From positions 1-64,000 of the forward strand of contig NZ_PDZG01000013.1 of assembly GCF_002735645.1 (NCBI RefSeq): 64,000 nucleotides of DNA, read 5' to 3'. Source of the stretch: Iodobacter sp. BJB302 (GTDB lineage: Bacteria; Pseudomonadota; Gammaproteobacteria; Burkholderiales; Chitinibacteraceae). The notes beneath the pieces were generated by a model. That model was not told the origin of the DNA and ran no database searches. It saw nothing but the letters and a program-made list of their open reading frames with translations. This document shows, one piece after another, positions 53,626 to 61,909 of this stretch. The first letter of the stretch is position 1, and the number at the start of each line of letters is the position of its first letter. The translations under genes and the position numbers were made by a program.

Positions 53626-54015
53626 CTAATGCTGCTCTGAAGAGAGTGACGCTTCCATTTGCTGATAAGTGGCGATTTTGCTGTGCAATAGCGAGAGGTT
53701 TTCCTGCAAGCTGGCAATTTGCAAAGCCAGCGCAGCAGCGTGCGCTTCCAGCATCTCACGCCGCGGCTGCACACTGGCCAGCGTTTGCCCTTCCCGCCGT
53801 AAGCTGGCGTAGCGTTGCATATCAGCGATGCCCATGCCGGTAGCACGTAAACGCAGCAAAAAATCGATCCAGCGTAAATCGTCCTCCCGATAACGGCGCT
53901 GGCCATTTAAAGCCCGCGGCACCGCATCGATCAGGCCAATTTTCTCGTAATAACGCAGCGTATCCATCGATAAACCACTGCGTATTGCAACTTCAGAAAT
54001 GGATAAGGTCACCAT
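53626..54015 (-). CDS. MerR-family regulator
   Basis: I take ATG 54015 (MVTLSISEVAIRSGLSMDTL), the normal MerR start; two ATG further up lie inside the promoter. About 129 residues: winged helix (RYYEKIGLID, GQRRYREDDLRWIDFLLRLR), then a dimerisation coiled coil. No metal-binding Cys in the C-terminal loop, so it belongs to the organic- or redox-signal group. It is co-oriented with the CMD-SnoaL gene and preceded by a 19-bp-spacer promoter. Confidence 0.88.
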   Translation of the reverse strand: MVTLSISEVAIRSGLSMDTLRYYEKIGLIDAVPRALNGQRRYREDDLRWIDFLLRLRATGMGIADMQRYASLRREGQTLASVQPRREMLEAHAAALALQIASLQENLSLLHSKIATYQQMEASLSSEQH

Positions 54016-54022
54016 GGACATC

Positions 54023-54053
54023 AGCATAAAAGCTGGAGTGCACTCCAGCGCAA
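54023..54053 (-). promoter_or_regulatory. MerR-type promoter with 19-bp spacer and 18-bp palindrome
   Basis: On the minus strand -35 TTGCGC and -10 TATGCT are separated by 19 bases holding the palindrome GCTGGAGTGCACTCCAGC (54032-54049, perfect). This over-long spacer with a central dyad is the hallmark of MerR-activated promoters. Transcription should start at about 54016, at the MerR start codon, giving a leaderless message. Confidence 0.8.
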
Positions 54054-54077
54054 GCGAAAAGTGAGCAGGCCGATATA

Positions 54078-54989
54078 TCAGGCAGGAAACCGTGGCCCCT
54101 GCAGTGCCAGCGTGCCGCTGCGCCCTGCCAGCTCGCCCATTTCTACGCTGTGATAAGGCAGGCTGGCGGTGTCGAGGGCATTAAACAGCTCAAGAGTTGA
54201 GACCAGCTTATAGCCTTGATCCAGCCAGCCTTGCAGCAGGCGCTCAAAAGTAGGCAGTAATTTCATGCCTTCCAGCTCGGCGTGCAGGGTATAAACATGG
54301 CCGAATTCTGGCTCTGCGGCGGTGAGTTTGAGCAGGTGTTCGTGCACATTATCTGGCGTTAAATCACCCACGCCGATCAATTCATCCAGCGTTGGCAAGG
54401 TGGTGGGCAGCTGCACGCAGCGCACTGGCTCGCCTTTTACCACAGGCCAAAATGGATGGGTGCCGCGCGTATCTGATGCGTAAGTTAAAGCCATGCGCTG
54501 CTGGTGGCGGTAGGCTTCCGGATTCATTTGCCAGCCTGCCGCGCCGTGGGTTTTGGCTGGTGTGCCGAATACTTCGGCAAAGCGCACAGCGGCTAAATCA
54601 ATTTGTTCCCTCGTCCATGCGGCGGATTCACCTGCTACATAGTCTTGCCATTTGATGTGATCCCAGGTGTGAATGCCGACTTCAAAACCACCTGCTGCCA
54701 CACTGCGCAGAATATCAGCGCAGCGGCGGCCAATATCCGGGCCGGGCAAGAGCGTGCCGTAAAGCAGGGTTTGAATACCGTAGTGCTCTACCACCGAGGT
54801 GCGTGATACTTTTTTCATAAAGCCGGGGCGGAACACGCGTTTAATGGCGCGGCCGGTGTGATCTGGCCCCAGGCTGAATAAGAAGGTGGCATCTGCGCCC
54901 AGGCGCTGGAGTAATTCTACAAGGCGGGGCACGCCTTCACGCGTGCCGCGGTAGGTATCGACATCAATTTTTAAAGCGAGAAGTTTCAT
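54078..54989 (-). CDS. arnD: ArnD, deformylase for lipid A modification
   Basis: Encodes 303 residues. Polysaccharide-deacetylase fold with LKIDVDTYRGTREGVPRLVE (catalytic Asp and metal Asp region), VGIHTWDHIKWQ (metal His), and a C-terminal YTLHAELEGMKLLPTF as in ArnD. The enzyme deformylates 4-deoxy-4-formamido-L-arabinose on undecaprenyl phosphate, a step toward polymyxin resistance. Other arn genes are not in this window; it could also act on a related lipid-linked sugar. Confidence 0.88.
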   Translation of the reverse strand: MKLLALKIDVDTYRGTREGVPRLVELLQRLGADATFLFSLGPDHTGRAIKRVFRPGFMKKVSRTSVVEHYGIQTLLYGTLLPGPDIGRRCADILRSVAAGGFEVGIHTWDHIKWQDYVAGESAAWTREQIDLAAVRFAEVFGTPAKTHGAAGWQMNPEAYRHQQRMALTYASDTRGTHPFWPVVKGEPVRCVQLPTTLPTLDELIGVGDLTPDNVHEHLLKLTAAEPEFGHVYTLHAELEGMKLLPTFERLLQGWLDQGYKLVSTLELFNALDTASLPYHSVEMGELAGRSGTLALQGPRFPA

Positions 54990-55002
54990 TCAGATGTTTT
55001 TT

Positions 55003-55557
55003 TTAATGAGTTTGTGGGACAGAGGCGGCTGCTTGCTGATCATGCCTTTTAAGCATTTCTTGCTGCATCGCGGTGAACTGCTGGCGAACCTGATCACGCA
55101 TGGTATCAAGAGCAAAGCCAGCAAGCAGGCTGGATTGCGGCTGCCATTCTGCGTGATAGCTTATCATGGTCTGCCCTGGGGCTGGTTTCAGTAGTGCGAC
55201 ACTTTTATAGGCTTCACTGCCGCCCACCGATGTCGCGCGAATTTCACTGAGGGGTTTTAAATCGATATCCCGCACCGATTCGTAATGATAACTAAACAAG
55301 CTTAAAGGCACGCTCAATACCTGGGATACGCGCAGGTGATTGCCCGATTGGCTGACAATATGGCTGCTGATTAATTGCGGCAAAAACTGTGGCATATGTT
55401 CAAAATCAACCATCACTTGCCATGCCTGCTCTTTGCTGACCGGCACCGTGAATTCGGCATCAATTTTGACTATATCTGCGTCTTTACGCGCATCTACCCT
55501 GACCTCGCTGGCCACTGCAATCGAGCTAAGCAGAAGTGCTAAAAACGCAAATTTCAT
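55003..55557 (-). CDS. Exported SRPBCC-family (START-like) protein
   Basis: Encodes 184 residues: signal peptide (FAFLALLLSSIAVAS), then an SRPBCC helix-grip fold with VSKEQAWQVMVDFEHMPQFL at the start and SLLAGFALDTMRDQVRQQFT as the long C-terminal helix. These domains bind hydrophobic ligands. It overlaps the PilZ gene by 4 bases, suggesting coupled translation, and lies 13 bases upstream of arnD, so PilZ-SRPBCC-ArnD may be one operon. Confidence 0.85.
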   Translation of the reverse strand: MKFAFLALLLSSIAVASEVRVDARKDADIVKIDAEFTVPVSKEQAWQVMVDFEHMPQFLPQLISSHIVSQSGNHLRVSQVLSVPLSLFSYHYESVRDIDLKPLSEIRATSVGGSEAYKSVALLKPAPGQTMISYHAEWQPQSSLLAGFALDTMRDQVRQQFTAMQQEMLKRHDQQAAASVPQTH

Positions 55558-55859
55558 CGAATCACCTTTAATATGAACAAGCCCAGCTCATACATCGCCC
55601 CCTGCTCTATCTGGTGGCAACGCACTACTTTCACTCTTACCGCCAGAGGCTCTTTGGGCCCTGCCCCCTCCAGCGGAGGCATCACAAATAAATCAAATTT
55701 TTCGTCTGGCCTTGGCACATAATTGGTTTCCACCGTTAAACCTGTAACGCTTAAATCTGTGCAGACGCCATAATACGCAGGCCCATAATCAAGCGGCCGG
55801 ATTTTAACTTTACACTCAACGGGCACACGTAATGCATCCCGTTTATTGTGATCACTCAT
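55554..55859 (-). CDS. PilZ-domain protein (c-di-GMP receptor)
   Basis: ATG 55859 (MSDHNKRDALRVPVECKVKI) is preferred over 55871. About 101 residues: KRDALR gives the Arg-x3-Arg motif and DLSVTGLTVE the D/N-x-S-x-x-G motif that bind cyclic di-GMP. Single-domain PilZ protein; overlaps the SRPBCC gene by 4 bases. Confidence 0.87.
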   Translation of the reverse strand: MSDHNKRDALRVPVECKVKIRPLDYGPAYYGVCTDLSVTGLTVETNYVPRPDEKFDLFVMPPLEGAGPKEPLAVRVKVVRCHQIEQGAMYELGLFILKVIR

Positions 55860-55978
55860 ACCGGCTTTCATGCAGAAAATCCTGTTGGATGGCGACCGAA
55901 AAATAAAGAATATCAGCTAAACTTATTTCATGCCGTATTCACAATCTTAGTTCGAGAATGCCCCAAGGAGGAGTGATC

Positions 55979-56197
55979 ATGTCGGATATTTCTGCAATTA
56001 AATCCTACGTTGTAAACCTGAACCAAGCGCTAAAACAGACCTCGCAACAGACCTCGCAACAATTGGAACAAATTGCCAACAGAGTCTCTAAAAAATCTGA
56101 AGCTGCCACGGATGTGGGCTTGGCCAGCATTCAACGCTCAAATGCAATGAATGAAGTACTGGGTGAATATCGCAATAAAATCGATACTTTTGCTTAA
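55979..56197 (+). CDS. Small coiled-coil protein with an internal repeat
   Basis: ATG 55979 has AAGGAGGAG 7 bases upstream, one of the strongest sites in the window. 72 residues, all helical: SDISAIKSYVVNLNQALKQT, then TSQQ repeated through a DNA duplication (ACCTCGCAACAG twice), ending IQRSNAMNEVLGEYRNKIDT. Likely an oligomeric coiled coil. No family recognised; it is highly expressed if the ribosome site is a guide. Confidence 0.75.
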   Translation: MSDISAIKSYVVNLNQALKQTSQQTSQQLEQIANRVSKKSEAATDVGLASIQRSNAMNEVLGEYRNKIDTFA

Positions 56198-56287
56198 CAA
56201 ACAGTGTGCCAGCTGCAGAGAATACGCGGCCAGAATTGCCTTACGGCCTTGTAAAATACGGGGTTAGCTATGATTACCCGCCATCAT

Positions 56288-56323
56288 TAAAAGGCGCACC
56301 ACAAAATAGGGTGCGCCTTTTAA
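56288..56323. terminator. Terminator shared by convergent genes
   Basis: Stem AAAAGGCGCACC / GGTGCGCCTTTT with short T-run, just downstream of gspE on the minus strand and of the 55979 gene on the plus. Confidence 0.85.
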
Positions 56324-56326
56324 TGT

Positions 56327-57784
56327 TTATACATCCCGAGTGACACGCAAGACTTCTTCCAGCGTGGTTTCACCTTCCAGTACCCGGCGCACACCATACT
56401 GACGCAGGCTAAGCATGCCCTGGCTGCCAGCGTAAAGTTTGATTGCCTGCTCGGTAGCGCGCTCGTGCATCATGCTGCGGATATTTTCATCGATCACCAG
56501 CAATTCATACAAACCACTACGGCCACGATAGCCGCTCTGCTTGCATTCAGAGCAGCCTACAGCGCGGTAAACCGGCTTGTCGCTGCCTAATTGCTCGGTG
56601 GTTAAAGTATCTGGCGTATGCAGCTGACGGCAAGTTGGGCAGAGACGACGCGCTAAACGCTGGGCCAGTACGCCTAATAAAGACGAGGCCAACAAAAAAG
56701 GCTCGATGCCCATATCCACCAAACGCGTTACCGCGCTTGCCGCATCGTTAGTATGCAGGGTCGCCAAAACTAGGTGACCTGTTAAAGAGGCTTGTACGGC
56801 AATTTGCGCGGTTTCTAAATCGCGAATTTCACCGATCATCACCACGTCCGGGTCTTGGCGCAAAATAGCGCGCAGCGCGCGAGCAAAAGTCATATCAATC
56901 CGCGTACTGACTTGAGTCTGCCCTACGCCATCCAGATCGTATTCAATCGGATCTTCTACCGTCATAATATTACTGGAGCTGGCATCCATACCGCTCATCG
57001 CGGCATACAGCGTGGTGGTTTTTCCCGAGCCGGTTGGCCCCGTCACCAGGATAATGCCGTGCGGCTGAGCGAGTAGTTTTTCTAAAGTAGCCAGCGTATC
57101 GGCAGCCATGCCCAGCTTGGCTAAATTCAAACGACCCGCCGATTTATCCAAGAGCCGCAATACCACCCGCTCGCCGTGACCTGTCGGCAGGGTTGAAACC
57201 CGCACATCAACCGGGCGGCCCGCAATCCTTAGCGTAATCCGTCCATCTTGCGGCAAGCGTTTTTCGGCAATATCTAGCCCCGCCATTACCTTGATGCGGG
57301 AAACCAGCGCCGCGTGCAAGGCGCGTTTAGGCTCGATCACATCGGCTAAGCGGCCATCAATCCGAAAACGCACCACCGAGCGCGTCTCGAACGGCTCGAT
57401 ATGCACATCAGAGGCGTTTTCACGCAGCGCTTCGGTGAGCAAGGCGTTAATCAGGCGAATAATCGGCGCATCGTCTTCGGTTTCGAGCAGGTCTTCGATT
57501 TCGGGTAATTCTTGGGCTAAGCGCGACAAATCGAGGTTTTCTTCCAGATCGTCCACCACCATCGCCGCACCACTGCCCTGGCCAAATAATTGGGACAGCT
57601 GCGCTTCAAACTCCGCCGCATCCACCACCGAAATATTAAGCGGCCTGGCGGCAACACGGCGTAATTCGTTCAGCGCAGAAAAATCACCGCCTTTGCGAAA
57701 CAATACCGTGACCGAATCGGCCTCATGGTGGGCATCCACCACGCCGCGATCACGGGCAAAATGATAGGGTACTAAACGGCTCAT
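56327..57784 (-). CDS. gspE: GspE, type II secretion ATPase
   Basis: Encodes 485 residues. Walker A GPTGSGKTTTLYAAM, Asp box TVEDPIEYDL, Walker B DVVMIGEIRDLETAQIA and His box LHTNDAASAVTRL; a tetra-Cys zinc site CPTC and CSECK. The N-terminal domain is shorter than in Vibrio EpsE. It powers pseudopilus assembly at the cytoplasmic face. The start overlaps the gspD stop by 4 bases. Confidence 0.95.
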   Translation of the reverse strand: MSRLVPYHFARDRGVVDAHHEADSVTVLFRKGGDFSALNELRRVAARPLNISVVDAAEFEAQLSQLFGQGSGAAMVVDDLEENLDLSRLAQELPEIEDLLETEDDAPIIRLINALLTEALRENASDVHIEPFETRSVVRFRIDGRLADVIEPKRALHAALVSRIKVMAGLDIAEKRLPQDGRITLRIAGRPVDVRVSTLPTGHGERVVLRLLDKSAGRLNLAKLGMAADTLATLEKLLAQPHGIILVTGPTGSGKTTTLYAAMSGMDASSSNIMTVEDPIEYDLDGVGQTQVSTRIDMTFARALRAILRQDPDVVMIGEIRDLETAQIAVQASLTGHLVLATLHTNDAASAVTRLVDMGIEPFLLASSLLGVLAQRLARRLCPTCRQLHTPDTLTTEQLGSDKPVYRAVGCSECKQSGYRGRSGLYELLVIDENIRSMMHERATEQAIKLYAGSQGMLSLRQYGVRRVLEGETTLEEVLRVTRDV

Positions 57785-59826
57785 GGTTTAATGGCCGGTT
57801 CGGTTGGAGCCAGTGGCGTGGCTTTGCGGGCATCGATCACTTCGGGCAGTGCCACCGCAGGCATCTCAGGCAAGAGCGCGCTGGATGGGCGCTCGAAGCG
57901 ATTTTGCTCCGCACGTAAATACTGGTAGCGATCAGAAGATAAATTACGCGTTGCATCCGCATCCCTCAGCACAACAGGGCGCAAGAAAACCATCAGATTT
58001 ACTTTCTCTGATTTACGGTCTTCATAGCGGAAAAAAGCCCCCAAATAAGGGATATCGCCCAATAAAGGTACTTGGCTGCGCTTTACCGTCACCCTATCTT
58101 CGATCAGGCCGCCCAATACAATAATCTGCCCATCATCGACTAGGACTTTAGAATCAATCGAGCGTGTTTTTGTTGCTAGGCCAGCACCATCGGTTAAGAC
58201 CGATTTATCGATGCTTGAGACTTCCTGATACACCGTCAGCGTAATACTGCCGCCTTCCGATACCTGAGGGCGAACGCGCAGTTTAATACCGACATCTTTA
58301 CGCTCGATTGAGACAAAAGGATTGGCATTTGCACCTGATGAAGCCTGAGTACCCGTAATAATCGGGATATTCTGCCCAACCATAATCTTGGCTTCTTCAT
58401 TATCTAAGGTCATTAAATTAGGCGTGGAAAGTACATTGCCATCGCCACTGTCTTGTAGCGCCGAGGCCAGCACACCCAGCGTAGGCGTGCGGCCATTCAC
58501 CGGATTGCCATTTAAAATGCCAAGACTTAAACCGCCAGGGATCACCGAAGGGTCTTTGGTTGCAATCCCTTTCAGCAGGGAACCTAAGCCATTTAATGAT
58601 GCAGCCCCCACCGCCGAAACATTCTCATTTCCCCCTGCCAGCAACCATTGCACACCAAATGCGCCTGCTTTAGACACATTCACTTCAGCAATCATCGCTT
58701 CTACATAAACCTGAGCACGACGAACATCCAGCTTATCAATCACCGAGCGCAGATTGTTATAGATATTATCCGGAGCGGTAATCACCAAAGAATTGGTCAT
58801 ATTGTCGGCCTGAATCATCACATTCACGCCACCAATCTGAACATTTGCCGCTGCCGATGTTGGCGCGGCAGGTGCGCTGGCTGGCATTCCACCCGACGGG
58901 CTGGCTGTCATGCTGCTGCTGGATGTTGTCGTTGAGGAAGAGCCAGAATCCTGCCCTGTCATAATCCCCTTTAAGGTATTGGCCAGCTTGGCCGCCTCAG
59001 CATTTTTTAAATACACCACATGGATATTGCCACCTGCTGCGCCTTGGCTATCCATGGTTGCCGCCAGCTTTTTAATTTGCTGAGCATGCAGGATGTTTTC
59101 ACTGCGTACCAATAAGCTATTGCTGCGTAAATCAGGCACTACCACGCTGCGCTTTACACCTTCGGCCAGCGGCACGCCCTGATTAACGCCCTGCACCATG
59201 ATTTCTGGCATCAGGCGGCCCAAGTTTTGCGCCACATCGATGGCAGATGCGTATTTAAGTGCAACCGAAAAAACATCCGAGCTGCTTGGTTGATCAATAC
59301 GCTCAATAATTTCATTTAAGCGGCGGATATTATCGGCGTAATCGGTAATCACCAGCGTGTTGCCGCCAGGATACGCAGCAATCGTATTATTCGGACTGAT
59401 CAAAGGGCGCAGAATCGGCACCATTTGCACGGCGGATTCGTATTTAAGCGGGTAAACCTGCGTCACCATCCGGTCCCCTGCCAGCTTCATGCTGCGGTTA
59501 CCGGTATTGCTGTAATGCTGCTTGGCATCGGCCTCTGGCAATACTTTCACCACACCGCTTGATTCAACGGCGGTAAAACCTTGCTGGCGCAGCGCCGATA
59601 ATAAAATCGGAAACACCATTTCTTTGCTTACCGCCTGGCTGGACACAATATTGAGCGTGCCTTTCACCCTTGGATCGATGACAAAGTTTTTACCTGAAAT
59701 TAAACCAATCGCTTTAATGGTTGATTCAATGTCAGCATTAACAAAATTAAGCGTGACCTTATCGTCGGCAGCAAGGGATAACTGGGAGGCTAAAAGGCAG
59801 GCTAGTAAGAAGGGGCGCAGAATCAT
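57781..59826 (-). CDS. gspD: GspD, type II secretion secretin
   Basis: ATG 59826 (MILRPFLLACLLASQLSLAA) gives about 681 residues with a signal peptide; the frame extends 66 bases further up without a signal. Modules: N0 (DKVTLNFVNADIESTIKAIG), three KH-like N domains with the Ser/Thr-rich insert TGQDSGSSSTTTSSSSM, and the secretin core ending VPLLGDIPYLGAFFR. A C-terminal S domain for a pilotin is uncertain. It forms the outer-membrane gate. Confidence 0.95.
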   Translation of the reverse strand: MILRPFLLACLLASQLSLAADDKVTLNFVNADIESTIKAIGLISGKNFVIDPRVKGTLNIVSSQAVSKEMVFPILLSALRQQGFTAVESSGVVKVLPEADAKQHYSNTGNRSMKLAGDRMVTQVYPLKYESAVQMVPILRPLISPNNTIAAYPGGNTLVITDYADNIRRLNEIIERIDQPSSSDVFSVALKYASAIDVAQNLGRLMPEIMVQGVNQGVPLAEGVKRSVVVPDLRSNSLLVRSENILHAQQIKKLAATMDSQGAAGGNIHVVYLKNAEAAKLANTLKGIMTGQDSGSSSTTTSSSSMTASPSGGMPASAPAAPTSAAANVQIGGVNVMIQADNMTNSLVITAPDNIYNNLRSVIDKLDVRRAQVYVEAMIAEVNVSKAGAFGVQWLLAGGNENVSAVGAASLNGLGSLLKGIATKDPSVIPGGLSLGILNGNPVNGRTPTLGVLASALQDSGDGNVLSTPNLMTLDNEEAKIMVGQNIPIITGTQASSGANANPFVSIERKDVGIKLRVRPQVSEGGSITLTVYQEVSSIDKSVLTDGAGLATKTRSIDSKVLVDDGQIIVLGGLIEDRVTVKRSQVPLLGDIPYLGAFFRYEDRKSEKVNLMVFLRPVVLRDADATRNLSSDRYQYLRAEQNRFERPSSALLPEMPAVALPEVIDARKATPLAPTEPAIKP

Positions 59827-59839
59827 GGGATTTAACAAC

Positions 59840-60688
59840 TCAAGGCTGAATAAGATATTGCAAATTGACCGAGCTGCCGTTGCGAAGCACAACGAGCAAC
59901 ACTTGGGGCTGCTGACTAAATACGGTGTAAATCAGAGAAATATCGGCGACCTGGGCCAGATTCTGGCCATTAATCGTTTTAATCACATCGCCATTTTGCA
60001 ATTGCAAAAGCCTGGAGAAAGGCTGAGCAGCGATATTATCAATCTGGATGCCTCCTTCGCGATAGGTAGAAAGCCCCTTCGCCCAATCGGCTACATTAGC
60101 GCCTTGCATCGCGCCAGCCAGCTGGCCACGAGAAAGAGAAGTCTGTGTTGCAGCTGCAGCAACAGGTGCACTTGGAGCCGCTGTAATACCAGAGCCAGAA
60201 ACAACAGGGACAATTGGATTATGCCCTTCCAGCATCAGCGTTTGGCGGCGGCCATTATCATCCAGCACCACATGATCGCTGGCAATTTCCAGCAGCTTTA
60301 TATTGCCCTGCAGGGTTTGACCTACCTGAGCGGCCACCGCACTGGCCTCCAGCCCTGTAAAAATAGCCGCGCCATATCCTTTCTGGCCAGCAATGACCGC
60401 TAACAGCTTGGCCTGAATCGTTGCCGCAGCAGCAACCTGCCCACCCTCGGCGCCAAACCAATCTTGAGCAGCAGAAAAATCCTGAGCTTTTTGAGCAGAA
60501 ATTTCAGCAGGTAAAATCAAACGCAAAGCACTAGGGCCAGGCTCAAAAACACGCCAAAACAAGCCTGCTAAAAGCCACAACAGGATGCAAAGTAAGGCTG
60601 GCTGTACTTTTGCTATAAGAGTAGTGATATGAGACACACGGAAAGCTTTCACGAAGGCAAGGTACTTTGCACAAATGGGAATCAACAT
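59840..60688 (-). CDS. gspC: GspC, type II secretion inner-membrane coupling protein
   Basis: Encodes 282 residues from ATG 60688; a GTG at 60637 (after FR) is a possible alternative. One membrane helix (ALLCILLWLLAGLFWRVF), a homology region (IKLLEIASDHVVLDDNGRRQ) that contacts GspD, and a C-terminal PDZ-like domain (LLQLQNGDVIKTINGQNLAQ). First gene of the gspC-gspD-gspE operon; gspF onward is not in the window. Confidence 0.92.
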   Translation of the reverse strand: MLIPICAKYLAFVKAFRVSHITTLIAKVQPALLCILLWLLAGLFWRVFEPGPSALRLILPAEISAQKAQDFSAAQDWFGAEGGQVAAAATIQAKLLAVIAGQKGYGAAIFTGLEASAVAAQVGQTLQGNIKLLEIASDHVVLDDNGRRQTLMLEGHNPIVPVVSGSGITAAPSAPVAAAATQTSLSRGQLAGAMQGANVADWAKGLSTYREGGIQIDNIAAQPFSRLLQLQNGDVIKTINGQNLAQVADISLIYTVFSQQPQVLLVVLRNGSSVNLQYLIQP

Positions 60689-60743
60689 TTATACCGCAAA
60701 CCCCAGTAACTGACTACCGCATAGATATTTCATTCAAAAAGTG

Positions 60744-60779
60744 TTGACACGATTTTTTCGGCGTGATCTAATGCGCACC
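60744..60779 (+). promoter_or_regulatory. Near-consensus sigma-70 promoter for the tRNA operon
   Basis: -35 TTGACA (60744-60749) and -10 TCTAAT (60767-60772) with a 17-base spacer, followed by a GC-rich discriminator GCGCACC typical of stringently controlled stable-RNA genes. The first tRNA starts 70 bases downstream. It is divergent from gspC. Confidence 0.85.
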
Positions 60780-60849
60780 TCTTTCGAGACAGGGCAAGCA
60801 GCTCAGTAAGCAGAGCCGCTGTCTGGTTGTAAAGATTTGTTGTTTTAGC

Positions 60850-60925
60850 GGGTGATTAGCTCAGTTGGTAGAGCGTCTGCCTTACACGCAGAATGTCGGC
60901 GGTTCGACCCCGTCATCACCCACCA
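60850..60925 (+). tRNA. tRNA-Val (anticodon TAC), copy 1
   Basis: 76-base cloverleaf with acceptor GGGTGAT/ATCACCC, loop CTTACAC, T-loop GGTTCGACCCC and encoded CCA. Confidence 0.96.
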
Positions 60926-60969
60926 CTAACATAGCAAGTTGCTTAGAAAGAAAATAATGATGCCGCTGC

Positions 60970-61046
60970 GGAGTGGTAGTTCAGTTGGTTAGAATACCGG
61001 CCTGTCACGCCGGGGGTCGCGGGTTCGAGTCCCGTCCGCTCCGCCA
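60970..61046 (+). tRNA. tRNA-Asp (anticodon GTC), copy 1
   Basis: 77-base cloverleaf, acceptor GGAGTGG/CCGCTCC, anticodon loop CTGTCAC, encoded CCA. Confidence 0.96.
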
Positions 61047-61084
61047 AGCAACATCATTATTAAGTTTTAAATTGTTTTACAGAT

Positions 61085-61160
61085 GGGTGATTAGCTCAGT
61101 TGGTAGAGCGTCTGCCTTACACGCAGAATGTCGGCGGTTCGACCCCGTCATCACCCACCA
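61085..61160 (+). tRNA. tRNA-Val (anticodon TAC), copy 2
   Basis: Identical to copy 1. Confidence 0.96.
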
Positions 61161-61202
61161 CTTAGTCGAATAAGTGTGCAGTAAAAATTAGTTATGCAAA
61201 GA

Positions 61203-61279
61203 GGAGTGGTAGTTCAGTTGGTTAGAATACCGGCCTGTCACGCCGGGGGTCGCGGGTTCGAGTCCCGTCCGCTCCGCCA
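61203..61279 (+). tRNA. tRNA-Asp (anticodon GTC), copy 2
   Basis: Identical to copy 1. Confidence 0.96.
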
Positions 61280-61322
61280 ACTCATAACTGGTTAGTTGTA
61301 AAAGATTTACAGTTTCACAGAT

Positions 61323-61385
61323 GGGTGACGCAGCTCAGTTGCTAGAGTGTCTCCTTGTACGTTTGATGTCTTGTTGAGCGTGCCA
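61323..61385 (+). pseudogene. Decayed tRNA, probably a former Val copy
   Basis: GGGTGACGCAGCTCAGTTGC keeps the acceptor start and D-arm of tRNA-Val, but the anticodon stem is mispaired, the T-arm is replaced by TTGTTGAGCG and the total is only 63 bases. The spacer around it copies the Val spacer (TTTACAGATGGGTGA), so it stems from duplication. A functional tRNA is unlikely. Confidence 0.7.
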
Positions 61386-61399
61386 AATGATTTACAGAT

Positions 61400-61475
61400 G
61401 GGTGATTAGCTCAGTTGGTAGAGCGTCTGCCTTACACGCAGAATGTCGGCGGTTCGACCCCGTCATCACCCACCA
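61400..61475 (+). tRNA. tRNA-Val (anticodon TAC), copy 3
   Basis: Identical to copy 1. Confidence 0.96.
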
Positions 61476-61513
61476 AAAGCGTGATGTAGTAAAGATTTAA
61501 AATATACCGCTGC

Positions 61514-61590
61514 GGAGTGGTAGTTCAGTTGGTTAGAATACCGGCCTGTCACGCCGGGGGTCGCGGGTTCGAGTCCCGTCCGCTCCGCCA
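61514..61590 (+). tRNA. tRNA-Asp (anticodon GTC), copy 3
   Basis: Identical to copy 1. Confidence 0.96.
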
Positions 61591-61609
61591 AGTATTATTG
61601 TTGTTCAGT

Positions 61610-61685
61610 GGGTGATTAGCTCAGTTGGTAGAGCGTCTGCCTTACACGCAGAATGTCGGCGGTTCGACCCCGTCATCACCCACCA
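61610..61685 (+). tRNA. tRNA-Val (anticodon TAC), copy 4
   Basis: Identical to copy 1; last gene of the operon. Confidence 0.96.
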
Positions 61686-61909
61686 CCTACCTTATTTTTG
61701 CCTTTCCCCCAAATAATAAATCCTTTCTCATTTATTGCATTTTTTTTCACCTAACTGAAAAACAATGTCGCTATTATTCTTTTATATCCCAATTAATTGA
61801 TCATTTGTTGTTTCACAACCACTATTTTTTGTTTTTTTGCGATTCATTCATCGCAAATAAGAGATTCAACCGCTAAACTAGCAGCCTCTTAGCAAGGTGG
61901 TCACAGCAT

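Noticed and set aside
61323-61385. Could the degenerate tRNA be an amber suppressor explaining the two TAG codons
   Set aside because: Its loop does not contain CTA, the anticodon stem is mispaired and the T-arm is lost.
60850-61685. Regular repeats of about 120-300 bases looked like a CRISPR-type array
   Set aside because: The repeats are complete tRNA genes with cloverleaf folds and encoded CCA.
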